Part shown: positions 28,722 through 37,305 of the stretch, one piece after another | How the letters are laid out: each line of letters begins with the position of its first letter | How positions within the stretch are numbered: position 1 is the stretch's first letter | Source: Stenotrophomonas sp. BIGb0135 | Lineage (GTDB): Bacteria; Pseudomonadota; Gammaproteobacteria; Xanthomonadales; Xanthomonadaceae | Length of the DNA: 64,000 bases | Direction: 5' to 3' | Assembly (NCBI RefSeq): GCF_024810105.1 | Contig: NZ_JANUDX010000006.1 | Coordinates: 179,145 to 243,144 of the forward strand | The notes under the pieces: model-generated | The model's input: the letters and a program-made list of their open reading frames with translations, nothing else | What the model was told of the DNA's origin: nothing | Database searches by the model: none | Program-made: the position numbers and the translations under genes

Positions 28722-31700
28722 CTACCAGTCAAACCGCATCCCGATATTCCCCTCGATGCTTTTGCGCTCTTTCTGAGCACTGCTCTCCAGATCGCGCGTG
28801 TAATCGGCCACCGCAAACGCGCTGACGTTGGCGTTGAAGCGCGCGACCAGACCGACGCCCACTTCCAGCGCACGCGCGCCCTGCTGGTTGGTCAGCTCGT
28901 TGCTGCCGAAGCGGATGCGGTCCTCGCCATCGAAGGTCTGCCAGTAGTTGACCTTGACGTACGGTTGCCAGCCATTGCCGGCCAGGTCGTAATCCGCCGC
29001 CAGGCGCAGGCCGACCCGCGCCGTCCAGGCAGTGTCGTTGTCGTAGGCGATCGTGGAGACACGGTCGGCGCTGTCGTCGAGCGAACTGCGCTGCCAGATC
29101 ACCTGCGCCTGCGGCTCCAGCCACCAGGCCGACTGGCCGAACCGCAGCAACGGCTTGCCCACTTCCAGCGAGGCGGTGGTGCCATCGCCATGCAGGTCGA
29201 TGCCGAGCCCGCGCGCGGAGGTGGCATCGCCGTCGTAGCGGCTCTGCATCAGCACTGCATCCAGGTAGCCACCGGCGCTGCCCACGCGGGTCCAGTACAC
29301 ACCAAGGTGCTTGTCATCCAGCCGCGTGCGCCCGACGGCGACGTTGTCCCAACCGATCGCGAAGCCGTTGACGTTGCCCTGCGCGCGAGTGCGACCGACG
29401 AACACGCCGACCTGGTCGCGATACCGATCATCGGCGCTGGCGTACAGATCGATACCGGCCTGCACGCCCTGGATGTCGCCATCGAAGCTGGGCCTGGCAT
29501 CGCCTTCCCAATGCTGCTCGTGGCTTTGGCCGATCAGCCGCGCCCAGGCCGAACGTAACCCGCCCTGCCCGGCCAGCAGGCGCTGTTCGCCCTGGCGTTC
29601 GTGGAAGGTACCGAGGCTGAGCAGGCTGGTCTCGCGCAGCAGCGGCGGTACCACCGCGTAGGTGGCCGCCTCGATGCGATAGAGCGGAATGATGTCGCCC
29701 TGGGCCGGTACCGCGCCGGGTGTAGGCGGCACCGCCAGCGGGCCAGGCACGGCGGCAGGCGTGGTCGGTACGGGCGGCGGCGCATCCCCCTGCGCAGGCG
29801 CGACCGGGGCCGGCTCGGGCGGCGGCGGTGGCGGGGCGGGCTCGGGTGCCAGCGGATCCGGATTCTCCGGCACGTCCGGCGACGGTGGCGGGGCCAACGG
29901 CGGCGGCGGCGTACCGGCATCCTCCGGCGGCGGCGGTGGGGTGATCGGCGGCGTGCCGAGCGGCGGATTGGCCGGTGCCGGGGTCACGCCGGCCACGAGG
30001 GTCGAGCGCAGGTACCAGTTCTCGCCGGTGCCCGCGCTGACACCGCCCTTGAACAGGAAATACTCGTAGGCGCCGGCCGCGACCGGGTTGTACAACGCGA
30101 ACGCATTCGGCGCGGTGCTGCCACCGTTGATCGACTGCACCACCAGGATGCCGTCGGCAAGCGTTTCGGCCCCGCCGCCGCCGGTGTTGATGATGCCCAG
30201 CCCGGTGCTGCCACTGGCCACGCCATTGGAGATCACCAGGCGGTCGGACGGCGATCCATCAGCACCCAGCACCGACTGCAGGTACACCCCGCCGCCGTTG
30301 CCTACGTAGTTGCCGGCGATGGTGAACGCGTCGCCGGCGCCGCTGCTGCCATTGCTCAGGTCGATGCGGCCGGCGTTGTTCAGCGTGACCTGCTGGCCGG
30401 CGGTGAAACTGCGCACGCTGGCATTGAGACCGCCGGCGAACACCGCGCTGGTCGGGTCGATGTTGAGCGTGCCGCCGCTGGTGGTGAAGTCCGACAGCAC
30501 CAGGTCGCCATCGAAGGTCAGCTGGCTGTCCTGCTGCAGGCTGATCTGTTCCCAGCCGGTGAAGCGCGCCACGCCGCTGGTGTTGACGTTGTTCATGCTC
30601 AGCACGTCGGTGCCCAGGCCGCCGGTGAACAGCGGCAGCGCGCCCAGGTGGCTGTTGTTGAGGTTGCTCAGGGTGGTGACGTCGTTGCCCTCGCCCATGT
30701 CCACGGTGCCGTACACCACCCCGCCGCCGGACCAGTCCAGCCGGTCGGTGCCGGTGCTCGCACGGATCTCGCCGCGCACGGTGCCGCCGGTGATGGTGAT
30801 TGCATCGTCGCCGCCGCTGACGCTGATGTTGCCGCCGATGTAGCCGTCGGACAGGATGATCGTGTCGTTGCCGAAGCCGGTGACCAGGTTGCCGTCGATG
30901 GTGCCGCCGGACATGTCGAACGTGTTGTTCTCCAGCTTCATGTTGACCCGGCCGATGCGACCGCCGGTCATCTCGGCGTAATCACCATCGTCGAAGCCGC
31001 CGATGATCTGCCCACCGGTCATGCGGAAGCGGTCGGTACCGTCGCCCTGCAGCAGCGCGCCAACGGTGCCGCCGGTCATCAGGAACACATCCTGCCCGCC
31101 GCCCTGCTGCACGGTGCCGGTGATGGTGCCGCCGCTGACCTCCATCTGGTCGACATCGTCGCCCTGGTCCACCGAGGCCAGCGTACCGCCGCTGATCACC
31201 AGCGCATCGTTGCCGGCGCCCTGGGTGACCGCACCGGCGATGCTGCCGCCGAGCATCTGCAAGCGGTCGTTGCCGTTGCCCTGCGCCAGCGTGCCGCCGA
31301 TGCTGCCGCCGGGCCGTACGATCGCGGTGTCGTTGCCGTCGCCCTGGTCGACGTTACCGACGATCACCCCGGACACATCGAGCAGGTCATCGCCATCGCC
31401 GAGCAGTGCCGCGCCGGTCAGCCGCCCGTTGACGATCAGCGTCTGCGCGCCGCTGGCGCCGATCACGTTGGCCGCCGCGCCCCCACGCTGCTGCAGCGCG
31501 CCATTGATCTGCAGCGTTGTACCGTTGGCCATGGTCAGGCCGGCCGTTTCCAGCGTATTGCCCAGCACCAGCGAGCCGCCATTGAGGGTGGTCGCACCGG
31601 TGACGCTGTTGAGGCCGGCCAGCGTCAGCGTGCCGGCGCCGGTCTTGTCCAGCGCGCCGGTGCCGTTGATGCTGCCGGCATAGGCGCCGTCGTCGGGCTG

Positions 31701-32675
31701 GGTGAAACGCACCAGGCCGTTGTTGGTGACCCCGGGCGGCAGGCTCTGCGCGCGCGCCTCCAGGATGCCGGCCGGGTCCACGATCACCGGGCCGGTGTAA
31801 TTGGCGTTGTTGCCGGTCAGCGCCAGCGTGCCCTGCGCCACCGTGGCCACCGTCACCCCGGTGATCGTGCCGGTCAGCGTCCACTTGCCGGCATCATTCT
31901 TGGTCAGCGATTCGAAACCGACGAAGTTGCCTGGCAGGGTCGAGTCACCGGTGCCACTGAGGAAAATCGCGTCGTTGCCGGCGCCACCGCTGAAATTGCC
32001 GGTGATCGAGGAGCCGGTATACAGGCGCAGGATGTCGTTGCCGCCGGCCAGGGAGATGTTGCCGATCACCTGGCCGCGGTTGCTGAAGTCCAGTGCACCG
32101 TTGCCGGAGCCGCCGATGACGGTACCGGGGGCCTGGATGATGCCGGTCTCGGTGTTGATGACGGTGTTCAGGCCGGTGGTGTTCTGCGACCAGATCGCCA
32201 CCGCGTTGTTGGCGCGGATCGTGCCGCTGTTGACGATGGTGTTGCCCGCGCCCTGGAAGTTGACGACCTCCGCACTGCCCTGGCTGCCCAGCGCCAGCAC
32301 CTGGCCACCGGCGTCGATGGTCAAGGTGCCGCCGTTGCGGAACTCGACCGTGTTGCCGCCGGCCCCATACAGCCCCGGCGCACTCACCGCCGTGGCGCTC
32401 ACCGTGGCGCCGGTACCCACGTGGATGTTGGCGGCGTCGCGCAGCGAGATCGCGGTGTCGTTGCCCACCACCAGTTGGGCGTCGGCCTGCACATCCACCG
32501 TGCGGCCGTCCTCGGCGGCGATATTGCCGTTGCCGATACGGGTGGGGTGAGGATTGGGCGCGGCCGTGGTGCAGGTCGTGGTGGCACCGGTGGTGACACA
32601 GTCGGCCTGGGCGCCGAAGGAAACAAGCAGCGCAGCGATGCTCAGCGCGAGGGGGTGGTGCGTGGACCTGATCAT
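28722..32675 (-). CDS. Large autotransporter (type Va) with repeat-rich passenger
   Basis: A 1317-residue type V secretion protein. Signal peptide about 1-24 (SFGAQA-DC). The passenger (about 25-895) is rich in Gly, Asn, Thr and Asp and reads as a right-handed beta-helix; residues about 426-680 hold around 13 repeats of 19-21 residues opening with GDGND-like motifs. A Pro-rich linker (about 896-993) leads to an autotransporter beta-barrel (about 995-1317) ending SIEGNIGMRFDW with aromatic C-terminus. AGAGGAAG ahead of 32675 fits that start. It probably acts at the cell surface as an adhesin or haemagglutinin-like protein; the exact role is unknown. No partner transporter gene is needed or seen. 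Confidence 0.93.
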   Translation of the reverse strand: MIRSTHHPLALSIAALLVSFGAQADCVTTGATTTCTTAAPNPHPTRIGNGNIAAEDGRTVDVQADAQLVVGNDTAISLRDAANIHVGTGATVSATAVSAPGLYGAGGNTVEFRNGGTLTIDAGGQVLALGSQGSAEVVNFQGAGNTIVNSGTIRANNAVAIWSQNTTGLNTVINTETGIIQAPGTVIGGSGNGALDFSNRGQVIGNISLAGGNDILRLYTGSSITGNFSGGAGNDAIFLSGTGDSTLPGNFVGFESLTKNDAGKWTLTGTITGVTVATVAQGTLALTGNNANYTGPVIVDPAGILEARAQSLPPGVTNNGLVRFTQPDDGAYAGSINGTGALDKTGAGTLTLAGLNSVTGATTLNGGSLVLGNTLETAGLTMANGTTLQINGALQQRGGAAANVIGASGAQTLIVNGRLTGAALLGDGDDLLDVSGVIVGNVDQGDGNDTAIVRPGGSIGGTLAQGNGNDRLQMLGGSIAGAVTQGAGNDALVISGGTLASVDQGDDVDQMEVSGGTITGTVQQGGGQDVFLMTGGTVGALLQGDGTDRFRMTGGQIIGGFDDGDYAEMTGGRIGRVNMKLENNTFDMSGGTIDGNLVTGFGNDTIILSDGYIGGNISVSGGDDAITITGGTVRGEIRASTGTDRLDWSGGGVVYGTVDMGEGNDVTTLSNLNNSHLGALPLFTGGLGTDVLSMNNVNTSGVARFTGWEQISLQQDSQLTFDGDLVLSDFTTSGGTLNIDPTSAVFAGGLNASVRSFTAGQQVTLNNAGRIDLSNGSSGAGDAFTIAGNYVGNGGGVYLQSVLGADGSPSDRLVISNGVASGSTGLGIINTGGGGAETLADGILVVQSINGGSTAPNAFALYNPVAAGAYEYFLFKGGVSAGTGENWYLRSTLVAGVTPAPANPPLGTPPITPPPPPEDAGTPPPPLAPPPSPDVPENPDPLAPEPAPPPPPPEPAPVAPAQGDAPPPVPTTPAAVPGPLAVPPTPGAVPAQGDIIPLYRIEAATYAVVPPLLRETSLLSLGTFHERQGEQRLLAGQGGLRSAWARLIGQSHEQHWEGDARPSFDGDIQGVQAGIDLYASADDRYRDQVGVFVGRTRAQGNVNGFAIGWDNVAVGRTRLDDKHLGVYWTRVGSAGGYLDAVLMQSRYDGDATSARGLGIDLHGDGTTASLEVGKPLLRFGQSAWWLEPQAQVIWQRSSLDDSADRVSTIAYDNDTAWTARVGLRLAADYDLAGNGWQPYVKVNYWQTFDGEDRIRFGSNELTNQQGARALEVGVGLVARFNANVSAFAVADYTRDLESSAQKERKSIEGNIGMRFDW
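30640..31400 (-). repeat. Coding repeat: about 13 units of 19-21 residues in the autotransporter passenger
   Basis: Units start with GDGDD, GDGND, GNGND, GAGND, GDDVD, GGGQD, GDGTD, GFGND, SGGDD, STGTD or GEGND and end with GG-I/V-x-G-x-V-x-Q-like strands. The GxGxD opening resembles half of an RTX nonapeptide Ca2+ site but the spacing (about 20, not 9) does not. Confidence 0.8.
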
Positions 32676-32947
32676 GCGGCTTCCTCTGGACGACAAAGAG
32701 AGCGGCGGCGGCATGGCAGGTCATCGAAGCCCCCTGCTCCTGACTGCACGCATCACCTTGGAGTTCACGTCGGCAGGACACTGCCGGGGACTGCATGTTC
32801 GGTGGATGGGACAACGTGTCGAGACAGCAAGGAAACCGGCGCGGGCGATCGGCTGACCGCTCCCCAGTGGCTTCTTTATTTACGCAGGTGCGCTTACGTA
32901 CTTTTACTGCTCAGTTGTGATGCGAACGTAAATTTTGATGGCGCCGA

Positions 32948-34015
32948 TCATATTTTCAGGTAGATCCGGCGGCGATCCAGAGCCCACACCACGCCCCACC
33001 ACACCGCCACGAAGCCCAGCGCGCACAGCAGCGACGCCCGCGCGGGCGCCGCCGGCATGGCCGCCGCCAGCGCAGTGAATGCCCACGCCCAGGCACCGCT
33101 CGCACCCAGCACCAAGGCCATCGCCGAGGATCCGAGATAGGCGGCAATCGCGTTCACCCCGAAGCGTCGGCCCAGCGCCGGGGCACCCCAGCGATCGATC
33201 AGCAGGTGCGCCAGCAGCAGCGCAGTCACCGACAGCCCGCCGCTCCAGAGCACGAAGCTGGGCGTCCACAGGTGTTTGTTGAGCGGCAGCCACAGGCTGG
33301 CCACGCCGCCCAGCATCAGGCAGGCCGCCGCCAGCACGGCCAGGCCGCCCACCTGCCCCGCACGCAGCGCGGCGCCCGCGCGCAGGCCCAGCAACGTGGT
33401 CGCGAGCGCCCCCAGGCTGCTCAGCAGGCCTTCGGGGTCATGGCCGAGCCCGCTGACGGGGTCGTACTTGTACAGAAACGGTGCGAACAACGCGGTATCC
33501 AGCCGGCTGGCCGGGTTCTCCCACGGCGCCAGCGAATCGGCCCCGAGCAGGATCGCCGCGTACGCCACCAGCAGCGCGCCGATGACCCACCACTGCGTGC
33601 GCGCGCGCGTGTAGATCGCCAGCAGCCCGACCACCGCCACGCACAGCGCGATCCGTTGCAGCACGCCCCATAGCCGGTACGCCGGCAGCTCGACCAGCCA
33701 CCAGGCCAGCAGGTGCAGCAGCGCACCGGCCAGCAGGATGCGCAGGGCGCGCTGCAGCAGCCCGCTGCGCAGCGCCGGGCGCAGGCTGGCATCACCGGCA
33801 CGCGGGGCCAGGCTGAAGGCCATCGACACGCCGGCGATGAACAGGAACAGCGGGAAGATCAGGTCGGTCGGGGTGAACCCATGCCAGTCCGCGTGCAGCA
33901 GCGGCGCATACACGTGGTTCCAGTCGCCGGGGTTGTTGACCAGCAGCATCGCGGCCACGGTCAGCCCGCGCAGGGCGTCGATCGAGCCCATGCGCGGCGA
34001 TGCGGCCGCGCTCAC
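32948..34015 (-). CDS. nagX: NagX, HGSNAT-like membrane acyltransferase family (DUF5009/DUF1624-type)
   Basis: A 355-residue polytopic protein with about ten helices. The N-terminal segment MGSIDALRGLTVAAML and LLHADWHGFTPTDLIFP match the bacterial NagX proteins and eukaryotic heparan-alpha-glucosaminide N-acetyltransferase, whose catalytic His lies in the equivalent WHG. It is the last gene of the nag operon; its GTG start overlaps the nagA stop (GTGA), so it is co-translated. NagX is known from GlcNAc loci of Xanthomonas and relatives but its exact biochemical role is not settled. Confidence 0.88.
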   Translation of the reverse strand: MSAAASPRMGSIDALRGLTVAAMLLVNNPGDWNHVYAPLLHADWHGFTPTDLIFPLFLFIAGVSMAFSLAPRAGDASLRPALRSGLLQRALRILLAGALLHLLAWWLVELPAYRLWGVLQRIALCVAVVGLLAIYTRARTQWWVIGALLVAYAAILLGADSLAPWENPASRLDTALFAPFLYKYDPVSGLGHDPEGLLSSLGALATTLLGLRAGAALRAGQVGGLAVLAAACLMLGGVASLWLPLNKHLWTPSFVLWSGGLSVTALLLAHLLIDRWGAPALGRRFGVNAIAAYLGSSAMALVLGASGAWAWAFTALAAAMPAAPARASLLCALGFVAVWWGVVWALDRRRIYLKI

Positions 34016-35160
34016 GCGTCCTCGCGCTGGCCGGCGATCCAGGTGCTGCGCACCTGCAGCGCGTCGTCGAGCAGCACCAGGTCGGCCTGGTAACCCTCGG
34101 CGATCTCGCCCAGGCGATCGTCCAGGTTGAGGAACTGCGCCGGGTAGCGCGACGCCATGCGCGCGGCTTCCTCGAGTGGCAGGCCGAGCAGCTGCACCGC
34201 GTTGCGCACCGCCGTGGCCATGTCCAGCGCCGAGCCGGCCAGCGAGCCGGCCGCGTTGCGCACCACCCCGTCCACCGCGGTGATCACTTCTCCATACAGT
34301 TCGTAGCTCGGACTGTCGGCGCCCACCGGCGGCATCGCGTCGGTCACCAGCATCACCTTGCCGCGCGGCTTGGCCGCCAGCGCCACGCGCAGGCTGGCCG
34401 GGTGCACGTGCACGCCATCGGCGATGATCCCGACCCAGCTGTCGCGGTCTTCCAGCGCCGCGCCCACCGCCCCCGGCTCGCGCCCGGTCAGCGGCGACAT
34501 CGCGTTGTACAGGTGGGTGAAGCCGCGGATGCCGGCATCCAGCCCGGCGCGTGCTTCTTCGTAACTGGCCGCGGTGTGGCCGGCGGCGACGATCACGCCA
34601 CGTTCGACCAGCGCGCGGATGCTCTCCAGCGGCACCCGCTCCGGGGCCAGCGTGAGCAAGGTGACGCCATTGTCGAGCGAGGCCGCCATCGCGATCTCGT
34701 CGGCATCGGGCACGCGGAATTTGTTGGCGTCGTGGGTGCCCTTGCGCGCTGGCGCGATGTACGGGCCTTCCAGGTGGATGCCGAGCACGCCGGGCACGCC
34801 CTGCGCGATCGCAGCGCGGGTGGCATCGATCGCGCGGCGCATCACCTGCGCATCGTCGCTGATCAGGGTGGGCAGCAGGCCGGTGGTGCCGAAGCGGCGG
34901 TGCGCGGCGGCCAGCGTGCGCAGGCTGTCCACGTCCGGCGTGTTGTTGAACAGCACGCCGCCGCCGCCGTTGACCTGGGCATCGATGAAGCCCGGCAGCA
35001 GCCAGCCGCCGCCCAGGTCCATCTGTTCATCGGCGCTGCCCAGCTGCGGGGCCGCATCGGAGAGCAGCGCAGTGATGCGGCCCGCTTCGATCACCACCGC
35101 GAGGTCGTCGCGGAACTCGTCGCCCGCCAGGATGCGGGCGTTGCGCAGCACGGTTTTCAT
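34012..35160 (-). CDS. nagA: N-acetylglucosamine-6-phosphate deacetylase
   Basis: A 382-residue amidohydrolase-fold enzyme that turns GlcNAc-6-P into GlcN-6-P and acetate. Conserved segments: PGFIDAQVNGGGG (about 53-65), GIHLEGPYI with the metal-binding Glu (about 120-128), AGHTAASYEEA, THLYNAMSPL with His-His-type ligand region, IADGVHVHP and LVTDAMPPVG with the catalytic Asp. The start at 35160 overlaps the nagB-II stop by one base (ATGA). Confidence 0.94.
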   Translation of the reverse strand: MKTVLRNARILAGDEFRDDLAVVIEAGRITALLSDAAPQLGSADEQMDLGGGWLLPGFIDAQVNGGGGVLFNNTPDVDSLRTLAAAHRRFGTTGLLPTLISDDAQVMRRAIDATRAAIAQGVPGVLGIHLEGPYIAPARKGTHDANKFRVPDADEIAMAASLDNGVTLLTLAPERVPLESIRALVERGVIVAAGHTAASYEEARAGLDAGIRGFTHLYNAMSPLTGREPGAVGAALEDRDSWVGIIADGVHVHPASLRVALAAKPRGKVMLVTDAMPPVGADSPSYELYGEVITAVDGVVRNAAGSLAGSALDMATAVRNAVQLLGLPLEEAARMASRYPAQFLNLDDRLGEIAEGYQADLVLLDDALQVRSTWIAGQREDA

Positions 35161-36188
35161 CAGACGGTTTCCGTTACCTTGTTCAGATGCGGCGGCAGGT
35201 CGGGGTTGTGCCCCCGCCGCAGGGCCAGTGCGTTGATGGCGCGATAGAACGCCTGCACGGTGAGCAGCGGCGCGCACGCCGGGTGCGGCGCCACCGGCAG
35301 CGGCAGGTCGCCGCCGACGTCGGCCAGCCACACCTGCGCATCGCGTGCGCCAAACTCCTGCAGCACCGCGCGGGTGCCCGCCCCGGTTTCATCGGGCTGG
35401 GCGAAGGCCAGCACCGGGAAGCCGGGACCGACCAACGCCATCGGGCCGTGCTTCACTTCGGCCGAGCTGTAGGCCTCGGCATGCAGGCCGCAGGTTTCCT
35501 TGAACTTGAGCGCCGCCTCCTGCGCCGCGCCCAGGCCCAGGCCGCGGCCGAGCACGAACAGGTTGTGCGCCGGCACCAGACCGTCGGTGAGCGCGGACCA
35601 GTCGCTGTCCCAGGCCTGTCGCAGCGCGTCGGGCAGCGCGCGCAGCGAGGCGATCAGCGCCGCGTCCTGGGTCCAGTAGGCCACCAGTTGCAGGATCGCC
35701 GACAGCGAAGCCAGGTAGCTCTTGGTCGCCGCGACGCTGCGCTCGGCGCCCGCCCCCAGCGGGATCACCGTTTCGGCCAGCTGCGCCAGCGGCGAATCCT
35801 CCACGTTGACCAGGGCCACCACGCGCGCGCCGGCCGCGCGTGCGGCCTCGGCGTTGCGCAGCAGGTCCGGGCTCTTGCCCGACTGCGAAATCACGATGTA
35901 CAGCGCGCCGCGCAGCTTCAGCGGGGCTTCGTAGACCGAACCCACCGACGGCGAGGCCGATGCGGTGACCAGGCCGAGCCGGGTCTCCAGCAGGTACTTG
36001 GCGTAGGTGGCGGCATGGTCCGAGCTGCCCCGCGCGCAGGTCACCACGAACGGCGGCGGCGCCGTGCGCAGGCTGGCGGCCAGGGTCTCCACCGCGACCT
36101 GGTTGCGCGCGAACTGCGCGGCGATCACGTCGGCGGCTTCCGCGGCTTCGCGGTACATCAGGGTGTCGTGGGGGGCAGGCAGGGACAT
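35160..36188 (-). CDS. nagB: SIS-domain glucosamine-6-phosphate deaminase, NagB-II type
   Basis: A 342-residue protein with two SIS domains (about 35-180 and 205-330), like the isomerase half of GlmS. It converts GlcN-6-P to fructose-6-P and ammonia in organisms that lack the classical NagB. Seen: CARGSSDHAATYAKYLLE, VISQSGKSPDLLRN, AATKSYLASL and the C-terminal catalytic region LPPHLNKVTETV. No glutaminase domain is present, which separates it from GlmS. Start MSLPAPHDTLMYREA at 36188; overlaps nagA by one base. Confidence 0.92.
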   Translation of the reverse strand: MSLPAPHDTLMYREAAEAADVIAAQFARNQVAVETLAASLRTAPPPFVVTCARGSSDHAATYAKYLLETRLGLVTASASPSVGSVYEAPLKLRGALYIVISQSGKSPDLLRNAEAARAAGARVVALVNVEDSPLAQLAETVIPLGAGAERSVAATKSYLASLSAILQLVAYWTQDAALIASLRALPDALRQAWDSDWSALTDGLVPAHNLFVLGRGLGLGAAQEAALKFKETCGLHAEAYSSAEVKHGPMALVGPGFPVLAFAQPDETGAGTRAVLQEFGARDAQVWLADVGGDLPLPVAPHPACAPLLTVQAFYRAINALALRRGHNPDLPPHLNKVTETV

Positions 36189-36195
36189 GCGGGAC

Positions 36196-37263
36196 TCAGG
36201 TGGTTTCAGGAGAAGGAGGGCGCGTGCCCTGCGGGCGCATCGGTGCGGTGGATCCGCGCACCACCAGCTGCGGGACGAAGCCCTGGTTCTGCAGCTGCAA
36301 TGGCGCGTCGTCGTAGGCATCGCTGCGCAGCTGCGCGATCAGCAGGCGCGCGGCATGCCGGGCGATGTCTTCGGTGGCCTGCTTGGCGGTGGTCAGCGGT
36401 GGCCACGACTGGCGCGAGAACGGGCTGTCCTCGAAGCCGGCGATGGACAGGTCGTAGGGCACGTTCATGCCCGCCGACTTGGCCGCCGCCAGCACGCCGG
36501 CGGCGATCTCATCGTTGGAGCCGAAGATCGCCGTCGGTGGCTCGCGCAGCGCCAGCAGCCGGCGCGCGCCACGGAAGCCATCGTCGAAGGTGTAATCGCC
36601 CTGCACCACCAGATGCTTGTCGATGCTCATGCCGTAGTCGCGCAATGCCGCTTCATAACCGGCGTAGCGCTCGCCGCTCGAGCGGTGCGAACTGCCGCCC
36701 CAGAGGAAGCCGATGCGCAGGTGGCCAAGCTGGATCAGGTGCTCGGTGATTTCATAGGCGGCCTCGCGGTCGTCGACGAACACGCAGGCCCCGTCTTCGG
36801 GGTCGGCGGTGGCGGCGATGATCCGCACCAGCTTGATGCCGCGTGCGGTGAGCGCCGCCACCAGGTCGGCACGCTCGGACATCGGCGCGGTCAGCACCAG
36901 CCCGGCCAGGCGCGAACGCTGCACCCAGTCGGCCAGCTCTTCGGCCAGCATCGGCGAGCTCGAATCGCAGGGATGGATCTGCAGGCCGAACCCGGTCTCG
37001 CGGCAGGCGGCCAGCACGCCGTTCTGCACGCCGATGATGTGGTACGGGTTGGGGTTGTCGTAGACCAGCCCCACCACCAGCGTGGTGCCGGTGCGCAGGT
37101 TGCGCGCGGCCGGATCGGGCTCGTAGTCCAGCTCGGCGATCGCCCGCAGCACCCGCGCACGGGTGGCCTGCATGACCGAGGGCTCATTGTTGATGACGCG
37201 CGAGACGGTCTTCAGTGACACCTTGGCCCGTTCGGCGACATCCTTGATGGTCGCTCTGCGCAT
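36196..37263 (-). CDS. nagR: LacI-family repressor of the nag genes
   Basis: A 355-residue LacI-type regulator. N-terminal helix-turn-helix RRATIKDVAERAKVSLKTVS (residues 2-21) and hinge, then a periplasmic-binding-like effector domain (about 62-340). It lies inside the operon, seven bases ahead of nagB-II and 42 after nagP, as NagR/NagQ-type regulators do in Xanthomonadaceae. LacI-like palindromes at 38652 and 38885 between the two nag arms are likely binding sites. AGGAA precedes the ATG at 37263. The effector is probably GlcNAc-6-P or a related sugar phosphate (inference from the pathway). Confidence 0.88.
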   Translation of the reverse strand: MRRATIKDVAERAKVSLKTVSRVINNEPSVMQATRARVLRAIAELDYEPDPAARNLRTGTTLVVGLVYDNPNPYHIIGVQNGVLAACRETGFGLQIHPCDSSSPMLAEELADWVQRSRLAGLVLTAPMSERADLVAALTARGIKLVRIIAATADPEDGACVFVDDREAAYEITEHLIQLGHLRIGFLWGGSSHRSSGERYAGYEAALRDYGMSIDKHLVVQGDYTFDDGFRGARRLLALREPPTAIFGSNDEIAAGVLAAAKSAGMNVPYDLSIAGFEDSPFSRQSWPPLTTAKQATEDIARHAARLLIAQLRSDAYDDAPLQLQNQGFVPQLVVRGSTAPMRPQGTRPPSPETT

Positions 37264-37305
37264 GCTCTTTTCCTGCGGATCCCGTTGGACGTCCATGATC
37301 GCCGA

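Noticed and set aside
30640..31400. The autotransporter repeats as a CRISPR array
   Set aside because: The repeats are coding, imperfect and have no spacer structure.
29601..32963. A 1120-residue plus-strand frame opposite the autotransporter
   Set aside because: It is the antisense shadow of the autotransporter gene; composition is Gly/Arg/Ala/Val/His repeats with no signal or domain.
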